From Cyclobacteriaceae bacterium (GTDB lineage Bacteria; Bacteroidota; Bacteroidia; Cytophagales; Cyclobacteriaceae), in the NCBI GenBank assembly GCA_019638255.1, contig JAHBUD010000002.1, positions 62,001-126,000 on the forward strand: 64,000 nt of DNA, in the 5' to 3' direction. Position numbers and translations under genes: made by a program. Under the pieces are notes generated by a model. The model worked only from the letters and a program-made list of their open reading frames with translations. It was not told the DNA's origin and made no database searches. Positions 48,720 through 60,656 of this stretch are shown one piece after another (position 1 is the first letter of the stretch; the number at the start of each line of letters is the position of its first letter).

Positions 48720-49940
48720 TCACTTCTGATCATCATCACCCATAACATCATATCCACGCCATTTAAATTCTTTGGCTAATGAACTGGCTGCAGGCCATGC
48801 AATTTGATGCTGTGGACTGGCCACCCACTTTCTCCGGTTCTCTTCGGTGTCGAATGATATTTGAATTGAATAATTATACGTAGTTGGCTCGGCCTCTATG
48901 GCTTTAGCAACATCTTCCGGAAACAGGCGCAGCAATTTTGAACCAACATATCCTGCCTGAACAGTCATAGCCGGAACATAAATAGAGTGATACATTTTTT
49001 CAAAAGCTTCGGCATTTTCTTTGGGTACAACAAAATCCATTTGCAATACCATTGCCTTCGCTTTAGAAAGCGCTTTGAATTTATTCGGATCTTTGCCCGA
49101 TGATGCAGAAACACCAATAGCAATCAACTCCAGGTCTTCTGTACCGGTATTGATTAATGTAAGGTTCTCTCCGAGCAAACCGCTGAACGAATCATCAGCA
49201 ACAATTGGTTTTGTTACCGTGCCAACCGTAAGATTGCCTGAGCCCTTCATTACATAGTATACCTCTTCTACACCTTCTAGTTGTCGTGGCCCGATGGATT
49301 TACCTACCGGAATAACAACATGGTCAACGTGGTTCCAACTCGTGCTGAAGACCTCAGGACCAAATGCCCTGCGGGAAAGCGCACCACTACCTGCATAAGG
49401 GTGATTTACATCACGCAGTCCATCCTTTTTGAATTGATGGGAAACAAATACCGGAATCTTATCGATAGGAACCCCAACACGACTATCGCCCAAATCAAAT
49501 GCATCACCTTGCCCCTTCCGTTGCGAAACAGCAAAATTCAACCAACGAAGGGGTTCGCCTGTTGGATTATAAATAGCATGCGAGTCTCCCATCTTGCACG
49601 GAACTGCAACAGGAGCTTTCAGTCTTGACGTACGTCCATTCACTGTAAACTCTGCCTCTCCGGTTAACAGAACATACATTTCTTCAATATTATGATGATA
49701 GTGATGACCAATACCTGACTTGGCATGAATTACCCCGGAATGGAGGTACAGAAAATTAGTGGATAAATCATTCCTTCCAATCAGTTGGGTAAATCCCATT
49801 TTCCCTGCTCCGGCATGCACAGCAGATAATTCCCGGTACCTGGCAGGGTCGTTGTGCGCTATGCGTTCATTGTTCGACTGTGGCTGAGCCAATGCTGACA
49901 TCGCTGCAATGGTCATAAGTAGGAATAATAATCTTTTCAT
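48720..49940 (-). CDS. Secreted double-cupin protein with C-terminal dimeric alpha-beta barrel domain
   Basis: This 406-residue protein has a signal peptide (LLMTIAAMSALAQ). The first cupin (~55-140) has metal-type residues in GHHYHHNIEEMYVLLTGEAEF and GDSHAIYNPTG. The second (~205-285) reads VVIPVGKSIGPRQLEGVEEV and YYVMKGSGNLTV. The C-terminal part (~300-395, MDFVVPKENAEAFEKMYHSIY, YNYSIQISFDTEENRR) looks like an EthD/ABM dimeric barrel. Fusions of this kind have no assigned reaction; sugar-acid isomerisation or lactone handling would fit the context. It is 38 bases downstream of the PQQ dehydrogenase gene on the same strand. Confidence 0.85.
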   Translation of the reverse strand: MKRLLFLLMTIAAMSALAQPQSNNERIAHNDPARYRELSAVHAGAGKMGFTQLIGRNDLSTNFLYLHSGVIHAKSGIGHHYHHNIEEMYVLLTGEAEFTVNGRTSRLKAPVAVPCKMGDSHAIYNPTGEPLRWLNFAVSQRKGQGDAFDLGDSRVGVPIDKIPVFVSHQFKKDGLRDVNHPYAGSGALSRRAFGPEVFSTSWNHVDHVVIPVGKSIGPRQLEGVEEVYYVMKGSGNLTVGTVTKPIVADDSFSGLLGENLTLINTGTEDLELIAIGVSASSGKDPNKFKALSKAKAMVLQMDFVVPKENAEAFEKMYHSIYVPAMTVQAGYVGSKLLRLFPEDVAKAIEAEPTTYNYSIQISFDTEENRRKWVASPQHQIAWPAASSLAKEFKWRGYDVMGDDDQK

Positions 49941-49978
49941 ATTCTTCTATTTTAATGATGTGAGGTAATCTGAATTAA

Positions 49979-52237
49979 CTATTTATTATTCATTGCATCC
50001 TGATTGTCAGGAAGCGCAAACACAACATAACCCCGTGGCAATGCTCCAGGCCTTTTAGAAAAATCATAACTGTCGGGTTCAAACCTGTTCGATGCATTGA
50101 TCACCAGGTATTGCTTACCATTGATCACGTACATACCCGGTTGGCCGGTGGATTCGCTGCCAAGTGTAGTTTCCCACAAGATGTTTCCATTGTCTGCGTC
50201 AAACGCATACACCATACCGCCCTTGCCTGTAGCAAACACAATACCGGTGGATGTAATCACCATACCCTTCCGTATTGTTCCGGCCGGAGCACCAGCAGTT
50301 CTATCTCCCTTTGTAAAGGCAGAATCCAAACCAATAGGTTGTCTCCATTTTATGGTTCCATTATTAAGATCGTAAGCAAAGATGGAAGCCCAAGGTGGTG
50401 CTGACAACGCTTGCCAATCTGTTCCGTACCCGGTTGTATATCGGTTTTCAGGATGAGGCACACCCTCCGGATAATCCGTTAATGGAGTTCCACGGGTTGT
50501 ATCAGCAGGAATTTTTGCACCTCCGTTTGCTACCACAGGGCCACTTATTTCTCCTCCACTGGCACCGCGGTTGCCGGGAAAACGGAATGGAATTCCACCC
50601 AGGTATTTATACAAGGCTGTGAGCGCGGCTTCATCAACATGAACGAAAGCGGGCATGCGGCCTATGCCCTCCGTTACTACCGTTTTAAATTCTTCATAGA
50701 AATATCGTTGCCCAACATTAATCAAGGATGGTCCCGCGGCATTGCCCTTCATATCTGCTCCGTGGCAGGTTTGACATGAACCCGTGTATAAAACATTTAT
50801 CAACTTAATTTCATCATCAGAAAGCATTGGCTTTACCGGTACCACTTTGTTTAGTTTATAAACAGACGCATAATCCTGGGCCATGATATACATGACTCCT
50901 TTATTCGCATCGGTTGCCGTGTTACCATAGCTGGCACCACCCAATGCACCCGGCATGGTAATGGTTTCATACTTATCAGAATGCGGAATGAACAAACCGG
51001 ATTTTGCAGTATCCAATCGCTTAAGCCATTGTTGTTTGATCTCCTCTGAGAAATAAGGATTGAGTGTTTCTTTAGTCACTTCATGTCGTGTGAAAACAGG
51101 AAGCGATGAGATGGGTTGAGTCGGCCATGCCTCTTCACCGGGCATTTCACTGGGCGGGAAAGGTTTCTCTTCGATAGGAAAAACCGGTTCACCAGTTTCG
51201 CGATCAAACACAAAAACAAAACCATGTTTGGTAGCCACCGATACCACATCAATCTTTTTCCCATCTCGATTCACGGTAAGCAATTGTGGAGCCGAAGCAA
51301 GATCATAATCCCAAAGATCATGATGCACGGTTTGATAATGCCACAAACGTTTGCCTGTGCGGGCATCCAACGCCACCAGGCAATTACCAAACAAATTGCT
51401 TCCTAAACGATCGGCACCATAGTAATCGTAGGTGGGAGAACCCAGTGGTAAAAAAACAATTCCCCTTTTGGTATCCACGGTCATTTCACTCCACACATTC
51501 ACTGCACCAACATACTTATAAGCATCCTTTGGCCAGGTATCATAACCATGTTCACCGGGTTTTGGAATGGTGTGAAATGTCCACTCCAGCTTACCGGTAA
51601 CTACATTGTAGGCTCTTACATAGCCAGGCGCTGAAAAATAATTTTCACCGGGTGCCGACCCCATAATCACCAAATCATCGAAGATTACTCCGGGCATCAT
51701 GGCCTGTACTCTACGCAATGAAGTTGGGTCGCGATCGAGACCAACCCGCAAATCAACGTATCCGTTATTTCCAAATGTGGTGATCGTTTGCCCTGTCAAT
51801 GCATCAATTTCCTGCAACGAATTATTTAACGTGAACACCAGACGCTTGTCTTTCTTGTCTTTACTCTCCCAATAATTAATTCCGCGTCTTGAAACCCCAC
51901 GCAAGCCGGTATGTATCCAGATTTCTTCACCGGTAAGGGCATTCAGTGCTATTAATGAGTAGTTTTTAGCATAGACATACATAATGGTGTCTACAATAAT
52001 GGGACTAAAGCTGGAAGGTGCGTTATCACTAACCGGATACGTCCAGGCCACCTGCAATTGATTCACATTTTCTTTCGTGATTTGTGAAGCATCGAAGTAT
52101 TTTGATTGATCCGGGCTTCCGCCATAGTGCGACCAGGTGGTGTGCTCTGATGAATCTGAGCTACACCGAATGAACAAGAACGGGACAATTAAGAAAAGAA
52201 TTCTGGAAGCTATTGATGATACTTTTTTCAATTCCAT
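49979..52237 (-). CDS. PQQ-dependent dehydrogenase with internal cytochrome c domain, lipoprotein
   Basis: This 752-residue quinoprotein starts at 52237, giving lipobox LFIRCSSDS (Cys25); the frame to 52261 adds 8 residues. The eight-bladed propeller of glucose/alcohol-dehydrogenase type is recognisable from tryptophan-rich blade repeats (ALNALTGEEIWIHTG, LDARTGKRLWHYQ, AFDADNGNILWETT). A cytochrome c domain (~480-550) is inserted before the last blades, with heme motif CQTCH (488-492) and a likely Met ligand in GRMPAF. It should oxidise sugars or alcohols in the periplasm to lactones or aldehydes and pass electrons via its own heme to the respiratory chain. It is directly flanked by CE1 esterase and double-cupin genes. 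Confidence 0.92.
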   Translation of the reverse strand: MELKKVSSIASRILFLIVPFLFIRCSSDSSEHTTWSHYGGSPDQSKYFDASQITKENVNQLQVAWTYPVSDNAPSSFSPIIVDTIMYVYAKNYSLIALNALTGEEIWIHTGLRGVSRRGINYWESKDKKDKRLVFTLNNSLQEIDALTGQTITTFGNNGYVDLRVGLDRDPTSLRRVQAMMPGVIFDDLVIMGSAPGENYFSAPGYVRAYNVVTGKLEWTFHTIPKPGEHGYDTWPKDAYKYVGAVNVWSEMTVDTKRGIVFLPLGSPTYDYYGADRLGSNLFGNCLVALDARTGKRLWHYQTVHHDLWDYDLASAPQLLTVNRDGKKIDVVSVATKHGFVFVFDRETGEPVFPIEEKPFPPSEMPGEEAWPTQPISSLPVFTRHEVTKETLNPYFSEEIKQQWLKRLDTAKSGLFIPHSDKYETITMPGALGGASYGNTATDANKGVMYIMAQDYASVYKLNKVVPVKPMLSDDEIKLINVLYTGSCQTCHGADMKGNAAGPSLINVGQRYFYEEFKTVVTEGIGRMPAFVHVDEAALTALYKYLGGIPFRFPGNRGASGGEISGPVVANGGAKIPADTTRGTPLTDYPEGVPHPENRYTTGYGTDWQALSAPPWASIFAYDLNNGTIKWRQPIGLDSAFTKGDRTAGAPAGTIRKGMVITSTGIVFATGKGGMVYAFDADNGNILWETTLGSESTGQPGMYVINGKQYLVINASNRFEPDSYDFSKRPGALPRGYVVFALPDNQDAMNNK

Positions 52238-52261
52238 AAAATTAAATTGCTTACTACTCAA

Positions 52262-54529
<2,268 letters not shown>

Positions 54530-55687
54530 CTATTTAAAAAGCAATTGAGCCGTTTCGGCTACATACGTTTTCACGTTCATCCACGTGTGACCGCCCGGAG
54601 TTATCAGGCTTTTGTGGTTTATGTTTTTCGATTTCAGATAATCCAAAAACTCTATAGTCGATTTATAAAGAAAATCTTCATCACCTACACTAACCCAAAG
54701 CAATTTCAGCTGTTTGTTCGTTGCTTCATAATCTCCTCCAATATGTTTGAATGTGTTCTCCATCTCTGGTGTGGACAAGTATGCACTGTAGCAGCAAATC
54801 CACGAGAACTTATCCATGTTGCCGAATGCAGTGCGCAAGGTTTGTCCGCCACCTCGTGAAAAACCACCAATAGCCCGATTATCCCTGTTGGGGATTGTAC
54901 GATAATTCCTTTCGATGTACGGAATAACATGATTCACCAGGTCGGTTTCGAAAAGTTTTGCGCGTTTAATCGCGTCTTCACTGTCTCTTCCGGACTGATC
55001 AGCAGGTTTTGGTTTGCCTTGTTGCTCGGCAATGCGAGCCATTGGATTCCCGTAAGGCATAACAACAATCATGGGTTTTGCTTTTCCTTCAGCAATGAGA
55101 TTGTCCAGAATCAAATTGGTTCGACCGACCTTAAAGAATGTCTCCTCGGTATCGGTTGTTCCGCTGATCAGATAGAACACCGGATACTTTGTTGATGATG
55201 ATTTATTGTATCCTGGTGGTGTATACACTACCACCGAACCCGTACTTCCTTCTACTGAAGGATAATATTCGTACGTAACATTACCGTGCGGTACATTCTT
55301 CAGGGCATGTACCAGCGGCACATCTCCCGGAACATCTACCAAACTTGCCTTGAAGCGTTCATTCGGAAAGTAGGCTACGTTAGCGGGATCCATCACGGTA
55401 ACGCCATCCACCTGAAAAGAATATGGGTAGATATCAGGAGTAATTGGGCCAACGGTAGTGCTCCATATCCCAATGGAGTCACGTTTCATCTCTACCGGTG
55501 ATTTCAGAAACTGTCCGCTCAGTTTTACCACTTTCGCCAATGGCGCCAGGTACCGGAACGTAACAGTTTTATCGGCATTCACTTGCGGAGAAATGACGAA
55601 CGGGCCTCGCGGCTGAGCCCATGCAACACCTGAAATGCCGAGCATTGTCAAGATAAATAAAACGCCTGCGATGGTTTTTCTATTCAT
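54530..55687 (-). CDS. CE1-type esterase with N-terminal E-set domain
   Basis: This secreted esterase has 385 residues from the start at 55687 (signal peptide VLFILTMLGISGVAWAQ). The frame to 55711 is 8 residues longer and starts 11 bases from the GH95 stop. The E-set domain (~30-105) is followed by the hydrolase domain with nucleophile Ser in GGFSRGGGQ, Asp in VGDEDFLYKS and His in PGGHTWMN. It is the first of three consecutive CE1 genes. Compared with its neighbour, an extra loop around residues 225-240 (RIAEQQGKPKPADQSG) may alter the substrate pocket. Confidence 0.9.
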   Translation of the reverse strand: MNRKTIAGVLFILTMLGISGVAWAQPRGPFVISPQVNADKTVTFRYLAPLAKVVKLSGQFLKSPVEMKRDSIGIWSTTVGPITPDIYPYSFQVDGVTVMDPANVAYFPNERFKASLVDVPGDVPLVHALKNVPHGNVTYEYYPSVEGSTGSVVVYTPPGYNKSSSTKYPVFYLISGTTDTEETFFKVGRTNLILDNLIAEGKAKPMIVVMPYGNPMARIAEQQGKPKPADQSGRDSEDAIKRAKLFETDLVNHVIPYIERNYRTIPNRDNRAIGGFSRGGGQTLRTAFGNMDKFSWICCYSAYLSTPEMENTFKHIGGDYEATNKQLKLLWVSVGDEDFLYKSTIEFLDYLKSKNINHKSLITPGGHTWMNVKTYVAETAQLLFK

Positions 55688-55722
55688 ATTCTGCTGATTT
55701 ATGATGTTCATTACTTATGCTG

Positions 55723-58179
55723 TCAGTTGGTTGTTAGTGTATATAGTTTTCCTTTTTGTGTTGGTAAATCATATAAAAAAAAATTGCGCGGTTGTGGTGG
55801 CGTAAGGGTTGCCTGTGGTGATATAACAGGTGCAGCTATTTCATTAGCCTGGAAGAATTCATTCAGATTCTCTCCATCCGCTTTTGCCAATACTCTACCA
55901 TTCCATTTCATTTCATTAGGAACCCTTAGCCGAAGATTACCGCCTAACGTTGACTTAATAATAACCTTTGAAACCTTTGCATCTTTCCATTGCAATTCCA
56001 CAACCTCAAAACCACCGCGGGCACGCAAACCGAAAACGCTACCCGTTGGCCAAACATCCGGAAGCGCGGGAATCAGATCAATCGCACCGTTGGCACTTTG
56101 CACCAGCATTTCGGAAATGCCGGAAGTGCATCCAAAGTTTCCATCAATCTGAAAAGGTGGATGCGCATCAAACAAGTTGTTGTAGGTTCCGCCTCCTTCA
56201 GGCATTGTGCCCGCAGGGGTTAGTTGATTTTGAATGAGCTTGAAAGCATGGTTACCATCCAGCAATTTTGCCCACCAATTAACTTTCCAACCCATGCTCC
56301 ACCCGGTTGAAACATCGCCACGATGGAGCAAAGTAGTTTTTGCTGCACTGTATAACTCCGGTGTTGAATAAGGTGAAATCTGGTTGGATGGATACAGCCC
56401 GTACAAATGAGAAATGTGCCTGTGGTTGTCGGTAGGATCATCAATGTCTTCCAGCCACTCCTGCAACTGGCCATGCTTACCAATGTGCATCGGTGGCAAG
56501 CGATCGCGCATTTGTTTTAAGGTGTCAGCAAAAGTCTTATCCTTATTTAGCACTTCTGCTGCCCGGATTGCGGTACTGAAAACATCAAACACAATCTGGT
56601 TGGTCATTGTCGTACCCGCATCAAGTGAAGAGCCCTGATGTGCCTGGGGTGCATTTTCAGGCGACATATCCGGGTTAGCAATCAACCAACGATGCGTAGG
56701 GTGTTCAACCAGGAAATCAACAAAGAACATGGCTGCACCTTTCAGGGCAGGATATACAGTTGAGAGGTAAGCCTTATCTCCATTATATATATAGTGTTCC
56801 CAAAGATGCTGACTCGTCCACCCGCCACCGCAAAACCAGGCTCCCCAAAAGGCAGCATCCACTGCACCGGTGGCACGCCAGATGTCGGTGTTGTGGTGAG
56901 CCATCCAACCGCGTGCACCGTACATAACACGAGCGGTTTCCTTACCGGTTTCCGACATTTCTTTAACCATTTGCAGAAACGGCTCATGTAATTCAGAAAG
57001 GTTTGTCTTTTCTGACGGCCAGTAATTCATCTCCGCATTGATGTTGATCGTGTACTTGCTGTCCCACGGTGGTTTCATCTTGTTGTTCCAAATGCCTTGC
57101 AAGTTGGCAGGTTGTCCGCCAGGTTGGGATGATGAGATCAGCAGATAACGACCATATTGAAAGTAAAGGGTAACAAACTGCGGATCATTTGTAGAAGAAA
57201 AATTCTTCAAGCGTTCATCTGTAGGAACTTTTGCAGCATCTGTAACACCCAGGTCAAGCTTTACGCGATTGAAATATTTCTGATATTCCTTTACATGTTC
57301 CTTTAAAATACTATCAAACGATTTTGGGAAGGCGGCATTCAATTGCGTCAGAGCACGGCCATGCTCATCACCACTGATGTCGTTATAATTATTAAAATTC
57401 GTGGTAATGGCGATGTAAATAGTTACGGCATTCGCCTCACTAACAATAATTGCTGTATCGTTGGATGTTAACGTACCCCCTTCCGGTTTGATGCGCGTAA
57501 TTCCTTCAAAGCGAACTTTGCCTTCTACTCCCTCATGATCGGTTGTAGTTCCGGCAATGATTATTTCATTAGCATCCGATGTTTTTATGACTGCCTTTGG
57601 CTGTGGTGTACTGAACGATGCTGTGAACGAAATACTTTTTGGTTTACTTGATGTTAAGCGCATCACCACCACACGATCAGGCAATGAAGCCAGTACTTCA
57701 CGGGTGTAGGTAACATCCCCTACTGTGTACATTGTTTTTGCAACTGCCCGTTCAATATCAAGCTCACGGTAATAATTTTTATATTGATCATGACCATCAA
57801 ATGAAAGATGAATACTACCTACAGGTTGAAACATCTGTCCATGTGATTTTTTTGAGATGATAACCTTGTTGGCCAATTGTTCAGCTTCCTTTTGTCTGCC
57901 TTCAAAAATCAACTTACGGATTTCTGGAAGTGCGGCCAATGCATCCGGGTTATCGTTACGGTTGGGGCTACCACTCCACACCGTATGCTCGTTTAATTGG
58001 ATCGTTTCATGTTCAACATTACCATAAACCATGGCGCCAATGCGTCCGTTGCCAATAGGCAGGGCATTTTCCCAAATCTCACCCGCAGGTTTATTGTACC
58101 AAAGTTTCAACTGGCCACTGCTTTGCGAGTAGCCTATTGCAATCAGAAAAAAAAGAGCATATGGTAATGCTGATTTCAT
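55723..58179 (-). CDS. GH95 alpha-L-fucosidase/alpha-L-galactosidase
   Basis: This 818-residue secreted family 95 enzyme has a signal peptide ([13 protein letters not shown]). The N-terminal beta domain begins with [20 protein letters not shown]. The (alpha/alpha)6 barrel contains the conserved INAEMNYWP with active-site Asn, general-acid Glu in [10 protein letters not shown] and QIDGNFGC with the base Asp. Known members are inverting alpha-1,2-fucosidases; some Bacteroidota members encoded in xylan loci act as alpha-L-galactosidases on glucuronoarabinoxylan side chains. The surrounding xylan enzymes favour the latter or xyloglucan defucosylation. It sits 34 bases downstream of the GH31 gene. 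Confidence 0.93.
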   Translation of the reverse strand: MKSALPYALFFLIAIGYSQSSGQLKLWYNKPAGEIWENALPIGNGRIGAMVYGNVEHETIQLNEHTVWSGSPNRNDNPDALAALPEIRKLIFEGRQKEAEQLANKVIISKKSHGQMFQPVGSIHLSFDGHDQYKNYYRELDIERAVAKTMYTVGDVTYTREVLASLPDRVVVMRLTSSKPKSISFTASFSTPQPKAVIKTSDANEIIIAGTTTDHEGVEGKVRFEGITRIKPEGGTLTSNDTAIIVSEANAVTIYIAITTNFNNYNDISGDEHGRALTQLNAAFPKSFDSILKEHVKEYQKYFNRVKLDLGVTDAAKVPTDERLKNFSSTNDPQFVTLYFQYGRYLLISSSQPGGQPANLQGIWNNKMKPPWDSKYTININAEMNYWPSEKTNLSELHEPFLQMVKEMSETGKETARVMYGARGWMAHHNTDIWRATGAVDAAFWGAWFCGGGWTSQHLWEHYIYNGDKAYLSTVYPALKGAAMFFVDFLVEHPTHRWLIANPDMSPENAPQAHQGSSLDAGTTMTNQIVFDVFSTAIRAAEVLNKDKTFADTLKQMRDRLPPMHIGKHGQLQEWLEDIDDPTDNHRHISHLYGLYPSNQISPYSTPELYSAAKTTLLHRGDVSTGWSMGWKVNWWAKLLDGNHAFKLIQNQLTPAGTMPEGGGTYNNLFDAHPPFQIDGNFGCTSGISEMLVQSANGAIDLIPALPDVWPTGSVFGLRARGGFEVVELQWKDAKVSKVIIKSTLGGNLRLRVPNEMKWNGRVLAKADGENLNEFFQANEIAAPVISPQATLTPPQPRNFFLYDLPTQKGKLYTLTTN

Positions 58180-58213
58180 TACATTTTCATAAGCGACTTA
58201 ATACCAGGTCTCT

Positions 58214-60652
58214 TCATAGTTTAACCTGCATTCGTTTACCTGTATAGGTTACTGCCCTATCAGGGTTTGATGGTTTATGTTCATGACCACCCTTATTGGC
58301 ATTTACAATGGTCAATTGAAAAGTTCTGCTGCTCAACATTCCCAGGAATGACCCCTTCCGGTCATCAATGGTTAAAGTTCGCTTTGCATCATCCCACGTG
58401 AATGTGATCGTTGAATACACTTCTTTTTCGTAGTTGTAGTTATCGAACTCATCTTCATACAACACAAAACTTCCATTGGCTCCGGGATAGACTCTGATTT
58501 CAAGATCATCCCATTTTTTCTCCTCTGCATACTGAACAGCAGGACCAATGGGGATAATGGAACCAGCTTTTACATATAAAGGAATGACATCTAATGGCGT
58601 TTCTTTGCTGACTTTCGTTCCTCCTGTGAATCGCTCGCCTGTCCAGAAATCATACCAGCCGGTGTTGGCCGGTAGATAAGTTTCTTTTGATTTTAAAACA
58701 CTAAAATCTTCAACCATGATGGTGTCTTTACCACTTACCTTCTGCTTTACATACATCGCATTTGTTACAGGACTAACCAAAAGCGACTCGCCAAACATGT
58801 ACTGATCGTTAATGTCAATAGCATTTCTATCGGTTGGAAAATCCATCACCAGGGCACGCATCATGCTGGAATGGTTAGCCGAAACATCCCATGACGATGA
58901 ATAGATGTACGGCAAAAGGCGATAACGCAGGTGGATAAATTTCTCAAGGGCATCATACACCGCATCACCCTTTTTTCCGAACTGAAAAATTTCCCGCGGT
59001 GCATCTGCACCATGTGAACGCATCATTGGACAGAACGCTCCAAACTGAAGCCACCGCGCATAGAGTTCGCGATATTCGGGATCATCCAATTTTCTTTTAT
59101 AGTCCCAAAGGAAAAATCCACCGATGTCGCTGTTCCAATGCGGGATGCCGCAAAGAGAAAAATTTAAGCCAGCAGAAATCTGATTTCTCAGTGCTTTCCA
59201 GGATGCCACCACATCACCCGACCAGGTATTGGCACCGTAACGTTGCTGCCCTGCAAAAGCAGATCGCGTTAAAATAAATACACGCTTATCAGAACTCTCC
59301 TTTCGTTGATGATCATATACACCACCAACCGTCATGAGTGGATAGGCGTTACGCACTTTTCGAAACGACCCAAGATAAGTTTGATTGTTGAGATCTTCCG
59401 GCTTGAAGTTCATGTGATCGGGTTCTGTAGAATCCATCCACCAGCCATCTATGCCCAATGAAAAAAGCCCGCCCTTCAAATACCTCCAGTAAATATCCCG
59501 TGCTTCAGGATGATACGGATCATATACACGCACTCCTGAAGGATAATTCATATCAGGAGGCCACACATCCTTTCCTGACAATGGCCAGGTGAGAAAATTC
59601 ATCAGCATGCCTTTCTCATTAAACTCTTTGTACTGCTTGGTTTCCGGCCCGAAGGATGACCAGATAGAAATTATCATGTGCGCATTTAACGCATGTACAT
59701 CGTCTACAAATTTTTGAGGTTCAGGGAATTCAGGATTCAAGAACTCCATCGCGTTCCAGTGGTAGTTATCACCCCAATATTGCCAGTCCTGTATGATACC
59801 ATCGAGTGGCACACCCAACTCCCTGTATTTCTTCACAATACTTACCGTTTCGTTCTGGCTTTTGTAGCGCTCTTTACTTTGCCAGAACCCATACGTCCAC
59901 AAAGGAAACATGGGCACTTCACCGGTAAGCTCGCGCATGTTGGTAATCACACCATCAGCATGTTCACCGTACATAAAATAATAGTCGATACAATCGCCTA
60001 CCTCAGATAAAAACTCTGTTCCCGACTCATCATCGGTAAATGTGGTGGGTGAATAGTTGTCCCAGAAAATGCCATATCCTTTTACCGATTGAATAAAAGG
60101 AACATAGTCCCATGTATTATTCTGAATCATCCTTACCTTCTGTCTCCGCTGAGACATCTTGCCATTCTGCAGTATTCCGAGTCCATAAATTGCTTCGTCA
60201 GGTTCCAGGTTCCAGGTTTGCTTCACAGAATACGTTTGATCACCATTATCATCGAATGGAACAAATGCGGTACTCCCGTCTTTTTCGTTAATCAGCGTTC
60301 TTCCCTCTGGTGTTGAGTAAGCAATTGTGCCAGTTTTGGTATTCAGTACTACTTTCAATTCACTACTCACCAATGACAGTACTTCATCATCTTCCTGTAT
60401 CCGTAAAGAAACCGGCTCCGGCTTTTTTATTACCGACAAACTTTTCTTTTCTGGTGGTGCATCAAGTGGGTATTTCAATACTCTCACAATTTTTGGTGTG
60501 AAGAATTGTATTTCTATTAGGGTGGAATCCACTCGCGTTTTTAATCCTGTTTCCGTTCGCTCGTAATTACCGGATGAGCAGCCCATTGCAATCAGCATCA
60601 GCAACCAGGCTAACCGATACAAGTGCTTAACTTTTGGCAAAACAGGTCTCAT
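58214..60652 (-). CDS. GH31 alpha-xylosidase-type glycosidase, lipoprotein
   Basis: This 812-residue protein starts at 60652, four bases after the upstream GH43 stop, giving a lipobox (MLIAMGCSSG). A longer frame to 60763 would lie inside GH43 and is rejected. Family 31 motifs are nucleophile Asp in GWWMDSTEPDH and acid/base Asp in WNSDIGGFF. The W-M-D-x-T-E-P-D form is typical of Bacteroidota alpha-xylosidases. N-terminal (~60-200) and C-terminal beta domains flank the barrel. It would remove alpha-xylosyl residues from xyloglucan or from complex xylan side chains. Alpha-glucosidase activity is less likely but not excluded. Confidence 0.92.
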   Translation of the reverse strand: MRPVLPKVKHLYRLAWLLMLIAMGCSSGNYERTETGLKTRVDSTLIEIQFFTPKIVRVLKYPLDAPPEKKSLSVIKKPEPVSLRIQEDDEVLSLVSSELKVVLNTKTGTIAYSTPEGRTLINEKDGSTAFVPFDDNGDQTYSVKQTWNLEPDEAIYGLGILQNGKMSQRRQKVRMIQNNTWDYVPFIQSVKGYGIFWDNYSPTTFTDDESGTEFLSEVGDCIDYYFMYGEHADGVITNMRELTGEVPMFPLWTYGFWQSKERYKSQNETVSIVKKYRELGVPLDGIIQDWQYWGDNYHWNAMEFLNPEFPEPQKFVDDVHALNAHMIISIWSSFGPETKQYKEFNEKGMLMNFLTWPLSGKDVWPPDMNYPSGVRVYDPYHPEARDIYWRYLKGGLFSLGIDGWWMDSTEPDHMNFKPEDLNNQTYLGSFRKVRNAYPLMTVGGVYDHQRKESSDKRVFILTRSAFAGQQRYGANTWSGDVVASWKALRNQISAGLNFSLCGIPHWNSDIGGFFLWDYKRKLDDPEYRELYARWLQFGAFCPMMRSHGADAPREIFQFGKKGDAVYDALEKFIHLRYRLLPYIYSSSWDVSANHSSMMRALVMDFPTDRNAIDINDQYMFGESLLVSPVTNAMYVKQKVSGKDTIMVEDFSVLKSKETYLPANTGWYDFWTGERFTGGTKVSKETPLDVIPLYVKAGSIIPIGPAVQYAEEKKWDDLEIRVYPGANGSFVLYEDEFDNYNYEKEVYSTITFTWDDAKRTLTIDDRKGSFLGMLSSRTFQLTIVNANKGGHEHKPSNPDRAVTYTGKRMQVKL

Positions 60653-60656
60653 GACT

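Noticed and set aside
48574..48723. Longer N terminus for the beta-helix protein
   Set aside because: The added 50 residues translate the REP-like palindrome (SLPAGQAG) and precede a normal signal peptide.
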